From Mnemiopsis leidyi (taxonomy: Eukaryota; Ctenophora; Tentaculata; Lobata; Bolinopsidae): 64,000 bases of DNA. Made by a program: the position numbers and the translations under genes. Under the pieces are notes generated by a model that was not told the DNA's origin, ran no database searches, and worked only from the letters and a program-made list of their open reading frames with translations. This document shows positions 22,211 through 33,556 of the stretch, in pieces (the first letter of the stretch is position 1; every line of letters begins with the position of its first letter). The DNA is taken from NCBI GenBank assembly GCA_000226015.1, contig JH153076.1:32304-96303 (forward strand), given 5' to 3'.

Positions 22211-25009
22211 TTCATCTACTTTGTTGGATACTAAGAAAGTCTAAGTGATAGTTGCATAATAACATAAATAACCTAAATCGCATAAATCACCTTAATCACA
22301 TATTGAATCTACTTTAAATTGTGACCGAAATTTCCATTTCCGTCCATAATTAAAGAAGTTCAATCCTTGGCATCAGTCCGGATGAAAAATGACCAATTAC
22401 AGATATAATCTTGTTAAATGTGAGCACACGCAATGCACCAAGACAAAATACCAGACCTCATTATCATTATCTGGCTGTTACGTGAAGCTCTATTTTAGAA
22501 CGTTACCCGCGGCTGACAAGTACCTTGATCAATCAAAAGACACGAGGACATATCAAATCCGGGTTTTAGATATTCTGTCTCTCGACTCTCGTATTTTGTA
22601 ATTGTACAAATCCACATTTACTTGGCTTGATTCACAATGGTAACCACTTGGTTCTTTAGAAATTCGGTAAAGATTTAGGAGTAAACGATCAGAATGAGGA
22701 ACAGCATTTACAGATTTAGATAACGATAAAATGATTTAGATAACGATAAAATGATGATTTAAATTACCTCTTGATCTGGATAGCGGCGAAAAGGAAAAGG
22801 TCAATTTTAGAATTAAATTAAATCAAGTCATCAAGTAAGATGAAAAAATATGTAAGATAGATAGATATATTGTATAAAATAATTTCTATCAGTATCGTCG
22901 TCGGTAGTTCACTTTATCATCGGCTCAACAATACAAATATGTACAAGTTGGGATTATAGATTTCTGTGACTATGAGTATCAGAGCATGGCCGCCCTCGTC
23001 ATTCTTTTAAAACTATACTCAATGACAATCAATTTCAACCTTATTATTTTATACACTTTATACATATCTAAATCTCTAAAGTTAAACTCCTGTGGTCGAA
23101 TAAGTTATGATGATTTGTCACCTACATTTTTACAACTCCCGGCTGCGATTCGTAGAACTAGAAGTATCTAAATAGGGTTCAAGATTCAAAGTTTCGACAT
23201 GAAATCATTGAGCTTTTGCCAAAACAGTCTAAGGAAATTGGTAAGTTTCCTAGTATAGTTTACCAACCAGTCACATTCCAGAACTGCACAGCACTTTCCT
23301 GAGCCAGTAACTTGAAAACTAGGTAATTCTCCAAGTCGCACCAAGAATCTAGGTCCCACTTCCATCATGAAAAAGTATTTTGTATGCTCTCCCAGACTTT
23401 AAAGTCATGTCAGGAAATTGGATGCTTTCAGTTTTATGATCAAAGTGACATGACAAATTGGTCTTTACTCTTAAGGTTAAAGTTAAGACTTAGGGAACAG
23501 TTTTGGTACACTACACACAGCTGGTTAGCTTGTCCCTACTCCACTACTCCATAAGTTTTCACACTTAGTAGCATCACAACTGCGGACAGCAAGTGCGGAC
23601 AGCTCCGGGCTACGGTTGTCTACAATTTGTGGACAGTTTCAAACCTTTCAACAAAAACTTTCTTCTAGTTTAAAACTATAATCTGAGTTTTTCCAAAAAG
23701 CTAGAGATAAGTAAAAGTTCGGTAAATTTGTCTGTCTAGAGTTTATTGACATTGACACGTTCTTGATGGGTTGATAGTGGTAGGGAAACTGACATGTTGA
23801 TTTAATTTGAGTTTTAGTACACAGTCAAAGAGCCATCCTATAAAATCCTTTGATTTAGCTATCTCAAGGTTTTTCTTTTTCTTTGATTGGAAAATATGGT
23901 ACTTTGTTTAACGTGCTGTGACCAGGTCCCAACCCAGGCGGACATCTACATCTGTTATAGTGTTTTGGTCCTGTATTTTCTCCTTATTATATTTCAAATA
24001 GCCTGATTGTAGTCATTGACTATTAATACTAATAGTTATAATATTGGCTAAACGGATTATCAATATCACGCACTCAGAATTACTTACTTGCAAACCATTG
24101 TATAAGTTTGATACAAGAGGCAAAATTTTAATTTTCACAAAGCATAAAACGAACCCCAGTAATATCGAGTCAAAAATTAATGAAAATAATACTTTTACTA
24201 TCTACTACTATCTACTACCTATAAGAGTCTAATTGTAATTTAATCAGCTGGACCGTGACACAAGTTTTCGCCGATAATACGAGATAATAGTAATACGACT
24301 AACGAGAGTATGCTTTCTCCACGTCACTGCACAATATACGTCTAATTGTTCCGACATTCTTCTGTAACTCCTCTTGTACGTCACAAGAGCAACTGTACAC
24401 GTCCATATCCACCAACAAAATCATCACCTACGCCAAGCTGAAAATGTCCCGAATTTCGTCGAAAATGTCCAAAATGAAGTGGCTGTCGCAGACATTATTC
24501 TTGGTCTGATGATCGAGATTTCAGCAGCCTTGCTCACATTCACAGTTCACATTTACATAAGACTGTTCGGGCTAATATTAGAAAAGTGCTAAAATCTATT
24601 TATAGAAGTTCAGTTTTCTCACTGTGCAATAAGAATTGTCATCAAATGTCTTGTCATCGACTAGTCGTTTTATGTCAAGACATTAAGATCAACTCAACTT
24701 GACCGTTTTCATGTACCATCCGTCTATGAAAACAGCCTCAGAGTTGTGGAGTCTTTGGTATTAAGTAATGGATGAAAAAATAAAGTAATGGATGAAAAAA
24801 TTATGATAAATTCAAGGCAATTCTTGGATCCCAGCTCTTGATCGGCAAACTGCAAGTCTATGTACAACTCAGTCTTAAGCTGTAAGGTAGACTTGCACTC
24901 ATTATGAGGAATTCAAACTTTTTGAACTTTAGCTATTCTTTTCTTTATCAGTCACAAAACGCAAAGCGTTCCTCCAGCCAAAAAAGACACGTGGTTTTCA
25001 GATTCCTTG

Positions 25010-25450
25010 TAATTTCACGTCTAAATGCTGGTCTAACTTTTCTTCTAGCTCAAGAATAAGGGGTCACACAGCCCAATCAGTCCCACGGGGGTCAGATCAC
25101 CCCATAATGTTAGTGACGTATCTGAGAAATGTGTGCCAGTGGAGATCCGACCTGATGTCATGGATCACTTGGGTTTGTGTGAGGCAAGGTGCATGTGGCT
25201 TACATGTTAGCTAGTTTCACAAGCTAAACTTGATAGATTCCCAGTTGTCGGTCAGCCCAAATTTTACGTGAAAATACTAGTCTAACTTTTCTCCTACCTC
25301 AAAGTTGAACATTGTGATTTATGGGCTATAGGAAGTCAATAAGGTCAATAAGGTTTTTGAGCTTCGGGACTGCCACCATCGGATTCGCCGTTAAATTTTA
25401 CGTCAAAATGTAGGTCCAACTTTTCTTTTAGCTCAAAGTAAAACATTTTC
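25010..25450. repeat. Diverged three-copy repeat with ACGT...CTAACTTTTCTTCTAGCTCAA core
   Basis: Related blocks of about 50 bp begin near 25010, 25259 and 25393, each running from AATTTTACGT through a CTAACTTTTC-type core to (G)CTCAA(A)G. Spacing is irregular. Just downstream, GGGCCCTAAAGG (about 25458) and CCTTGAAGGGCCCTAA (about 25645) form a loose inverted pair. This looks like an old, decayed repetitive element of unknown class. Confidence 0.5.
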
Positions 25451-28182
25451 ATTTTTAGGGCCCTAAAGGCTTTTAAAAGCCCTTAAAGGCCTTCAGATCA
25501 AATTTTAACACAGCCTAAGCTATACTACAGAACCCGCTAAAATCGACAATACTTGGAATTTTCATGACTCTGTCTCTTTCCGTTTGGACTCCAATTCGTC
25601 CCCCGATTTGGAGACATTTTGAAACTTTTTAAGGGCCTTTAAGGCCTTGAAGGGCCCTAAGAGGGGTCTGAGCGAACTAGGTTAAGTGTCTTTGTGGGGT
25701 GGTTGCCACCATGACCACCCTAATCATAGTTTGTCAACTACATTGGAGTATTCAGTTTGTCGCGGTGATACCCGACTCCGGAATCACGCAGCTAAAGCTG
25801 AACGTTTCGTTAGAACGGTAGACGGATATAATCTCGTCAATATTCAGTCAGAAATCTGGAACGCTGAAGTGTTACTATAAAGACGTAAAACATCATATAT
25901 ATGCACAAATTATTTCAATTTTATTAGAATTTAATCATTCAAGGCCAATTCATTTACTTTATGTAATCTTCATCACTCTTCACACTCAAGGATTTTTATT
26001 TATTTTCAATTTTTAATCATTTTTTTTTTCATGAGGTCTTTTTTACAATTTTGGAAATTCAGTCAGACAAAAAGAAAAACAGCATATTATTGAGAAAGGA
26101 ATTACTCTAAAAATGAACGATGGAAATGGTATATATAATACTCTCGACACTGCTAAAGAAAGCTCGCTATACATCGCACATCAATTAATTAACCAATCAA
26201 TTACTTAATTAGCTAATAAATTAACGACCTGTGCTTCTTGCTAATCATACATATATTATAGAAATAATCCTAGCACTTGCGTGATGACACAATCCTGCCG
26301 AGGCGGAATAAAAAGTGGTAAAAACAACAAGGTCCTCCTTCTAGCGTACATACAAAACACACATTCACAGTCGTTGAACCCAATCCCGCTATTTCAAGAA
26401 GTGCTGTGATCCGAAAATAAAGCTGCTTTGTATCTGAGTTTGCTTTGGAAAAAATTTTCGAAGTTTTACAGATTTTTTGACCAAATGTACTCTTAACATT
26501 TGATTGTCAGAAATAACTACCAAATTTAGATCTTCTACCACGATCACAGCACATCTTTATTCATCTCTATCTTACTCTAAGGGTGTAAACTAATAAATAC
26601 TACGTTACACCTACCACGAAGATTATCCCAAGTTCCGAATTCCAGTACTTCGACTCATCAACATGTGAGAAACTGCCACGTTTCAACAGCTGTCACGGAG
26701 CCGCTAAAATCATCTGCTTTCCCGGTTAAATCACCGATCACAGAATTGTGCCATCTGTCGACAGCCAAAAAAAATTCAGCGTGCCCGAGCAGATATATGA
26801 TATGATCTTTAGGAATTTGTTAAAACCTGGTTAGGCCGTTTCGGATCAAGGGATAAAGTTCGTGATCTATCAAGTTGCTATAAACTTTAGGATATTTCTA
26901 CCGCCTACTACAATTCACGCAACACACCAGTCTTTAATATACCATGTTTCTCTCGATAATAATACAATAATGACATAATTTCAGAAATATTAACAATCTA
27001 TGAACAGATGTACATCGAAGTCAGGATTTCAGCCAATTTTTCAGGTTTTGCTTGGAATTAAAATCTTATTCGACAGGTTCAGAAAATTGGCTTTCCATCT
27101 AGCGTTTCGATGAACAGCTTCTGATTTAATAGAAAATGAGATCAGGCAAATGATTATATCTTCGGATTGAGAATATCCGCATATCACCATGACGGCAGCC
27201 ACAATTCACCTGACCCCACTTCGACATCAAATCTTTAGACTTGTGAGGACATGTGTGAAAGAAATGAAATGGAAACAAAAATGCAATTTTTACAACACAT
27301 AAATTTGTAAAACTGGTTACAGAATATATATAACAAAAACACAACAATAAATTAAACTGGGAGATTTCAGGAAATAAATTACAGCAAAATTCCGCTGAAT
27401 CATCAGACATATGAGTACCATCAAGGTACACTTTACGATATATAGGAAAGTAAATAATCTGACACTTGATATAGACAACATTATAATCGAAATTATAATC
27501 TTAAAATTGGGAAATCATCATATTGAAACATTAATCATGAGAGAATCTTGAGAAATTAATCATATTTTTAGGAAATTATTATATACCAACATAATTGCAC
27601 ACATTTTGGGCACAGTAATCGCAGTAGATTAAGTTTTAGGGACAAACCGGGCCGGAGCCTAAAGTATATAACTCGGGTCATATATAACTTACAAAACTCT
27701 GGCCGTGAACTCGATCTAACTTAATATATTACTACTTTCTAGTAAACTAATTTACTCGTAACTCAAACCCATGATACAGTATAAAACTTGGCATTGCACC
27801 GAATACGGCGAACATCACTTCGACACATCATATAATATAGGCAAAAACGAAAACCTTGTAGCACCCCCCAGTTCCAGCCCTGGGGGCAGTGCGGAAATAA
27901 TATAACAGTTTGAGCAATCAGTTTTGACCCCTGTGCCTCGGCCGTGCTCTGTGAAATTTTATAAAACATAACATCTGTTTTATCATTATCATTCAAGGAC
28001 ATGCATGCTGATATCGCACGGCCGAGACAGTAGCGGAGAAAACCATAATAAAAGTAAAAATCATTAGAAATGTGCAGTACAAAACAATCGGACAAATTGA
28101 GCAGGGAAAACATTCAGTTATAGGGGACTGCTAGAACACAGCTCCGGTAATAATTATAATAAAACTACTCATCAAATCTGTG

Positions 28183-29748
28183 CTAAGAGCCCACTATTGA
28201 ATGTTTCACATGTTCCACGCATTCTTCAGGACTGTCGAAAATGGGCATCCCATGCAGGATTGCCATGTCCTGTAAATACACTCTACACCGACGATAGTCC
28301 TTCTGGGCAGTGGGGGAGGGCGGGGCCCTCGTCCCGTCCGCACAATAGTCCTTCATGTACAACACCACGTGACTGCCTCTCCCCAGGAGGAAGGCAGCTT
28401 GCATCATACACAGGGTCGAGTGTTCTCCTTCCGGGATTATCATCAGGTGGACATCGTCAGGTCGAGACTCGTAGAGCACATCGTAGAACGGTAGGATCTC
28501 CACTGGAGCTTCACTCTTACGCAGGAGGTTCTCGAACGCTTCGATCTCTCCCTTTTTCTTCTTGATGAAGGCGTTGTCGCTCCAATCCGGGACGATGATC
28601 CGCCGCCGGCTGGACATTTTCCGTTTCCGTCTCATGCTGAGAGTAGCGGCGGAGAGTTCGCTGTACAACTCGCTGTAGTACGCCATAAACTGATCCTTCT
28701 CAAGAGGGTACTTGACCTTCCTGAGTCTGGAGATAGTAGACTCAACCTCGGGGTCAGAGTCCACTCGTTTGTACGAGTTGCAGCAGATCTTCGTCAACTG
28801 TTCACTGTTCTTGATGAGTCCAGATTTGGAGGAGTGGATATCGAAGGCGTTCTCGGCGTGTTTCACTTGAGACACGATGGTCTTGAGGGCAGAGATTCCC
28901 ATCCTCTTGTTCTGGCTGGTACCCTTGAAGTCGACAGTACCGTCATATAGAGCTGACACGTAGTGAGCAGCAGTGGCAGTGTCCTTGAAAACAGGGATGT
29001 GCTCCAACTTAGCAATCTCCAGGACGTACCTCTTCAGATCATTCAGCAGATCGATCTCGTATTCGTCCAACTCTTCACCCTGAATTTCCCACTTGTTACC
29101 AGATCCGTCGTACTCCTTGACAATCAAGGTCAAGGGTTTTCTGGTACCAAGAAAGTAGCAGGCCTCCATGATACTTGCAAGAGCTCGGGTCTGGTTGTCA
29201 AGGACAAAAAAGAGCAGCTGAGCCTGCTCCTTCGCCTTGGCCTCCGCCTGGACCAGAGCCTCTGTCCACTCGTCGACTTGAGGGTTGTAAAAGTCGATGT
29301 GGCGATCTTGGAACATGGGTATGACAATGTCCCCCCTCCACGTGGTAGGGTTACACGAACCCCCGAGGAAGACTGGCTTCTTCTCGATCTTCCTGTTGGC
29401 AGGTTTAGGAGACTTTAAGTGATAATAATTGTCTGTGTTTTGCTTGTCTTTCAACATGCTAGCTATCAACAATCCCTCGCCTAAAGTAAAGTGTCCCTCC
29501 CGCTTGAGGTCCTTCAAAATGTCTATATAAGTTCCCGGTACATGGACGTTACTGGCGTCCAGTATCGTGGACATGTCCGTGTCATCAATGATCTGGGGCT
29601 GGTGGCTGGTGTTCAGTTCATCCTCGATGATGTTGAGTGCTGCGACGACTTGTTTCGAGAAGTTTCCGTATTGATATCTGCAGAGCTTCCTCGATTTGTG
29701 GATGATGCACATACCGAAGATAACTGCGAAAATGAGGATCACAAACAT
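28183..29748 (-). CDS. Membrane-anchored protein with two nucleoside 2-deoxyribosyltransferase-like domains
   Basis: A single uninterrupted 521-codon frame. Residues 2-16 form a hydrophobic anchor followed by basic residues, predicting a short outside N-terminus and a cytosolic body. Residues 126-264 resemble the nucleoside 2-deoxyribosyltransferase-like fold: VFLGGSCNPTTWR, a WTEAL..AEAKA helix, and DNQTRALASIMEACYFLG with E195 at the expected nucleophile position. Residues 384-513 repeat the same core (HSTLCMMQAAFLLG...GMPIFDSPEECVEHV), but the glutamate is Q450 and the GGSCNP motif is absent. From memory, animal Raw/OLRN-1 proteins carry this domain; I have not verified this. The start is fixed by an in-frame TAG (29758-29760) three codons upstream. 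Having no introns is unusual beside its neighbours. Enzyme activity is unproven. Confidence 0.88.
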   Translation of the reverse strand: MFVILIFAVIFGMCIIHKSRKLCRYQYGNFSKQVVAALNIIEDELNTSHQPQIIDDTDMSTILDASNVHVPGTYIDILKDLKREGHFTLGEGLLIASMLKDKQNTDNYYHLKSPKPANRKIEKKPVFLGGSCNPTTWRGDIVIPMFQDRHIDFYNPQVDEWTEALVQAEAKAKEQAQLLFFVLDNQTRALASIMEACYFLGTRKPLTLIVKEYDGSGNKWEIQGEELDEYEIDLLNDLKRYVLEIAKLEHIPVFKDTATAAHYVSALYDGTVDFKGTSQNKRMGISALKTIVSQVKHAENAFDIHSSKSGLIKNSEQLTKICCNSYKRVDSDPEVESTISRLRKVKYPLEKDQFMAYYSELYSELSAATLSMRRKRKMSSRRRIIVPDWSDNAFIKKKKGEIEAFENLLRKSEAPVEILPFYDVLYESRPDDVHLMIIPEGEHSTLCMMQAAFLLGRGSHVVLYMKDYCADGTRAPPSPTAQKDYRRCRVYLQDMAILHGMPIFDSPEECVEHVKHSIVGS

Positions 29749-29775
29749 GTCAGGTGACTACCTAGAAAAAATAGA
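29749..29775 (-). other. Splice acceptor 13 nt upstream of the transferase-like gene's start codon
   Basis: On the minus strand CTATTTTTTCTAG is a strong polypyrimidine-AG acceptor, with the exon beginning at 29761. Because the leader contains an in-frame TAG, any upstream exon must be non-coding: either a 5' UTR exon or a trans-spliced leader. The partner donor was not identified. Confidence 0.5.
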
Positions 29776-32700
29776 TTTGGTTAGTGATTTGTTATTTAAC
29801 GGAGTTTTTAGGAGAATTTTCAATCAATTTTTTAATCACGCATTCAATGAAAATCACATTATAGAACTAATGAATCTGCAAATAATTAGTAATATACTGG
29901 ATTTAGATTTTAGTACAAAAATGTCATCATGGACAACTGATAAGCACGATTACAAAAGATCAGCAAGCAGAGAGGCCGACGGCTGACCACAGCAAATGGC
30001 GCATTGGCATGATTCTACGAGTTTGTCAAATAATATTCGACAACACATATCTCAACCATGCATCCAATGTTATTTGATAAGCCGTTAAAAGCTGCGCAAA
30101 TCAAGTAACTTGCTGTGCATGAGAAGCCGATAAGTTAAATCTATCACATATTCCTAACCATCTGAAATTCATCAAATACAGAGATCTACTGGTGGGGTTT
30201 CTCGACAAAATGAAATAAAGCAAAACATATATTGTTTGCCGTACGAGTGATGAGTTTTGCCAAGATGCAATGTACTGCATGTGCAAGAAAATTAGGACGA
30301 CAAAAAGTGAGCCGAAAGAGAAGGATGAGAGAAGAGTAAATATATGAGCGGCAGCAGGCCAACGGAAGGTGATGAGTCGAAATGGCTTGCTCGCTCGGCG
30401 GCCTTTACCACCCTCGTAATGACTAATAGCTGTAAAATGAAAATTTCTCTCCTTCTCTCTCTACCTCTTTCTTGCTCGCTCGTTCGGCCGAAACAGGGAT
30501 GACAAGCAGCATTGATGAAGCTGACAAGCATTATATCTGATAATGTATTAATCTTGGCTATTAATAGAGAATTAATCAATGGAAATGCGAGGGAGGCAGA
30601 TATTAGAATTAGATACGCTGATGTCAAATTGATGGACCATTAACATTAAATAGCAACGTCGAAAATTGAAACGCAGTGCTTGCAACAAACTAGCACTATA
30701 TCCAAAACAGCTGTCAGTAAATCTAATAGGCGTGCCCAAGCAAAATAAAACCACCGTTATATTAGTCCAATGAGCAATAATCAGTAGGAGAACCAGGTCA
30801 GGGGTCGGCGGTCGCCACTCCCGGTCCTAGATCGGTAACCAACTCCCACGAGATCCTTTAAAGACGATATTTTCTATATCTAATCAGAATACGATCACTT
30901 CGTGGACAACCGAGGTATAACGACCTGAGCCAGACAGCATTACAATACCAAATGAGGTGATGGAGGTGATGTATGTCGTTTTCAGAACTCCCAGAAAAAC
31001 TCTGGGAGAGGGGTCACAATTCGGCACTGGAGGAAGATTGTGTTGCAATATCGTTAGGCGATGGACCTGTTTTTTCTCTCCGAGACATAAAGATGCGCAG
31101 AAATAAATTGGAAATTTTAAAACGCTACCAATCGTTGGACTAAGAAACTTGGACTGTTGGGCATTCAATAAGGCCTGGTAACGAAATTACAAGTTTCGCC
31201 CGTGAGAAAAACACTTTTACGAAAATAGAAAACAAAGGTCCAGGGTATTCCATTACAGGCCTATGGTATGCATCAAGGTTCACATGCCTTGAAACGTAAA
31301 CCAAACAACAAGCTGAATAATTCCAACCATGTGAGCAGAGAGATAGGTAACGAAATTAAACCTAAGATAAAACACATGCTAGCTGCCTCTCTGACCCCTC
31401 CATGCTGATGTGGCTCGCAGCAGCAGTAGCCCCCTCCAACAACGGAGTGGCAGAGTCCAGCAGCCCCTTAAATACACCTCTGAGATCTGGAGGAGCGGAT
31501 GTTATGATGAGAAGGTAATTTCTGGGAATTAAAAGTGTGCGATGTAAGAAGACCGGACGTTTTGACGTGACCATGACAGCTGGACAGAGAAGGACAGATG
31601 GGAAGATAAGGACTTTTAATTTGATTGAAAGAGTTTGCTCTCCGGCGGGAAAAGAACTGACGTCATTTTTCTAAAAGATATGACGACATCAAGTAACTAG
31701 CTGCAGGGAATTTGTCCCCAGTTATTAGGAAAAACGGTCCCGTGGACGAGATTGGTTAGAAGCCGGTAGTGGGACTGATGGAGGGACAGGTCAGGACAGT
31801 CCCCAGATAAGGGACCACGCCAAGGTAAGCACGGAAACTAGGGATGTGTCACGTGGTTGGAGAACGAGTCATGACTCATGTGATCTTAAAACTGGGCACG
31901 TGCGGTTACCTTAGGGACGGGCTGGTTGGAATTAGGGAAATGTGTTAGGGATGGAATCTGGAAGAAGGCTAAATCCTGTTAGATCATATTGATAAAACCT
32001 TGTTTTTAAACGACAAAACTGGAGAAAGATAAGCAATCAAGTGCAACAAGAGATTTAACCAGCTGTAGAAAAATTTAGCTTGTATACATTATCTAACTCT
32101 ACGTGCAATGAATAAACCTTAGTTTTCCATGACCTATTTACTGCGTCATAGCATGGTTGCAGAGGCTATATTGCCACAAATTAAAGTGCATTATATATAT
32201 AACCCATGGAAATTACCATACAAATTGAATTGTTGTAAACTTCTAATTATACGATAAGATACAGTCGACTTAGAAGTATATATTGCCACAAAATTATCAC
32301 GTTGTTAACGGATCACTGCTAACAAAGGAAGTTCAATTGTGACAATAATAGCAACCGTAGTAAATTTCCTCCAAAATAATTTTTGATTATTTTTTCTCGT
32401 CAGCACACACTACTCTCTCTAAGTTGCTCGCGTGCAAAGTGCCCCCAAGTTGTCCTTGTGGAAAATGCAGGATTTAAGTCATTTCCTCGGAGCTAAATAT
32501 CACTACGGAGTACAAAGTCGATCTCAAAACTTCAATCAAATGTTGTTCCAGATGCAGCAGTGCAAAGAGCCACATTGTTCTTCCTTAGAAATTGGAAGTC
32601 GTGCAGAGATGCAGTTATATAAAGTTCTGCAGAATAGAGAAAAATTAAGCAACGGTTCAAAGAAAAAAGTCGGGCCAATTCAACACCCCCAACTAAAAAA

Positions 32701-33340
32701 GTTCAACCCATGTATTGTATACAAGGCGATTTATTATTTCTTGAACAGCCAAGTAATTGCTAAAGTATTCACGTGGCTACATTGATTGTTCTTGTTCATT
32801 GAAAGGCGGCACCCTGCAAACTTTGAGCTACTATATCTACGTCGACAATGCGGGTGTTCTGACACAAAAAGAACTGAAACGTAAAGGAGCTGCAGAGCTA
32901 CTAATAAGGCCCTGCTTTAACTTGTTGTTATCTTTACCTGCTGGATGATCTCAGCACATATAGAAGTAAACAAAAAAATTCGGGCAGGGCTTGGATTGAT
33001 AGTTGATTTCGGAGGCGGGGTACAAGCAACAAATACGCATGGTTACATCATAAAAGTGAGACAGATTTGGCGCAAAAGTGGTGCCAACATCAAAGATGGA
33101 ATTGCAAACTGAAGGGTTTTATCCAAATATCAATGTTGGCAAATAGTGCCAGACTCATGCTCGCATACAAGTGTCAGAGGTATCAACGACTTTTATTTGA
33201 TAAAGGTGGTGAGTCTCCAATTTTAGGACTCTGGGAGTTGTGAAGGGAAATAGTCACGGCTTAAATCACTGCTGAAATCACGAATAGTGTGATGTGAAGC
33301 TGCGTTAGGTGAAAACGTAAGCAGTCACATTCTATCCGCT
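29776..33340. other. Non-coding stretch between the transferase-like gene and the 36-bp minisatellite
   Basis: No firm gene. One short + strand candidate first exon runs from ATG 31402 to a donor after 31514 (MLMWLAAAVAPSNNG..., phase 2); its phase would fit the exon at 42259, but that is a weak argument. A 12-bp palindrome GAGTCATGACTC (31866-31877) contains an AP-1-type TGACTCA. Protein-like open frames of about 80-117 codons at 32432-32785 and about 33012-33242 match nothing I know and lack splice support. Confidence 0.35.
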
Positions 33341-33556
33341 GACAAATAGTAAGAAATGTAGTGGGGGAGCTATGTTGACAAATAGTAAGAAATGTAGTGG
33401 GGGAGCTATGTTGACAAATAGTAAGAAATGTAGTGGGGGAGCTATGTTGACAAATAGTAAGAAATGTAGTGGGGGAGCTATGTTGACAAATAGTAAGAAA
33501 TGTAGTGGGGGAGCTATGTTGACAAATAGTAAGAAATGTAGTGGGGGAGCTATGTT
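33341..33556 (+). repeat. 36-bp minisatellite, six copies
   Basis: Six essentially identical 36-bp units start at 33341, 33377, 33413, 33449, 33485 and 33521. Each begins GACAAATAGTAAGAAATGTA and ends GGGGGAGCTATGTT. Because 36 is divisible by three, one frame stays open and encodes a 12-residue repeat (MLTNSKKCSGGA), but nothing else suggests translation. Confidence 0.95.

Larger units (their letters stand above)
19632..28182. other. JMJD6 3' UTR and long non-coding stretch up to the minus-strand transferase-like gene
   Basis: No exon with convincing splice sites or homology was found. It contains a long foldback (22121-22210), a diverged three-copy repeat (25010-25450), a small palindrome GTGCACC/GGTGCAC (21642-21660) and several two-copy tandem duplications (for example near 22730 and 24770). 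The last 2 kb is probably 3' UTR of the minus-strand gene ending at 28183: minus-strand AATAAA signals occur at 26556-26561 and 25995-26000. The JMJD6 polyadenylation site was not located. Confidence 0.5.

Noticed and set aside
27763-28113. 116-codon minus-strand frame just downstream of the transferase-like gene, and another at 27126-27431
   Set aside because: Both lie where the 3' UTR of that gene is expected, and neither shows domain or repeat evidence.
28197-29418. Plus-strand frames of up to 151 codons opposite the transferase-like gene
   Set aside because: They are antisense shadows of a strongly coding frame with recognisable domain motifs.
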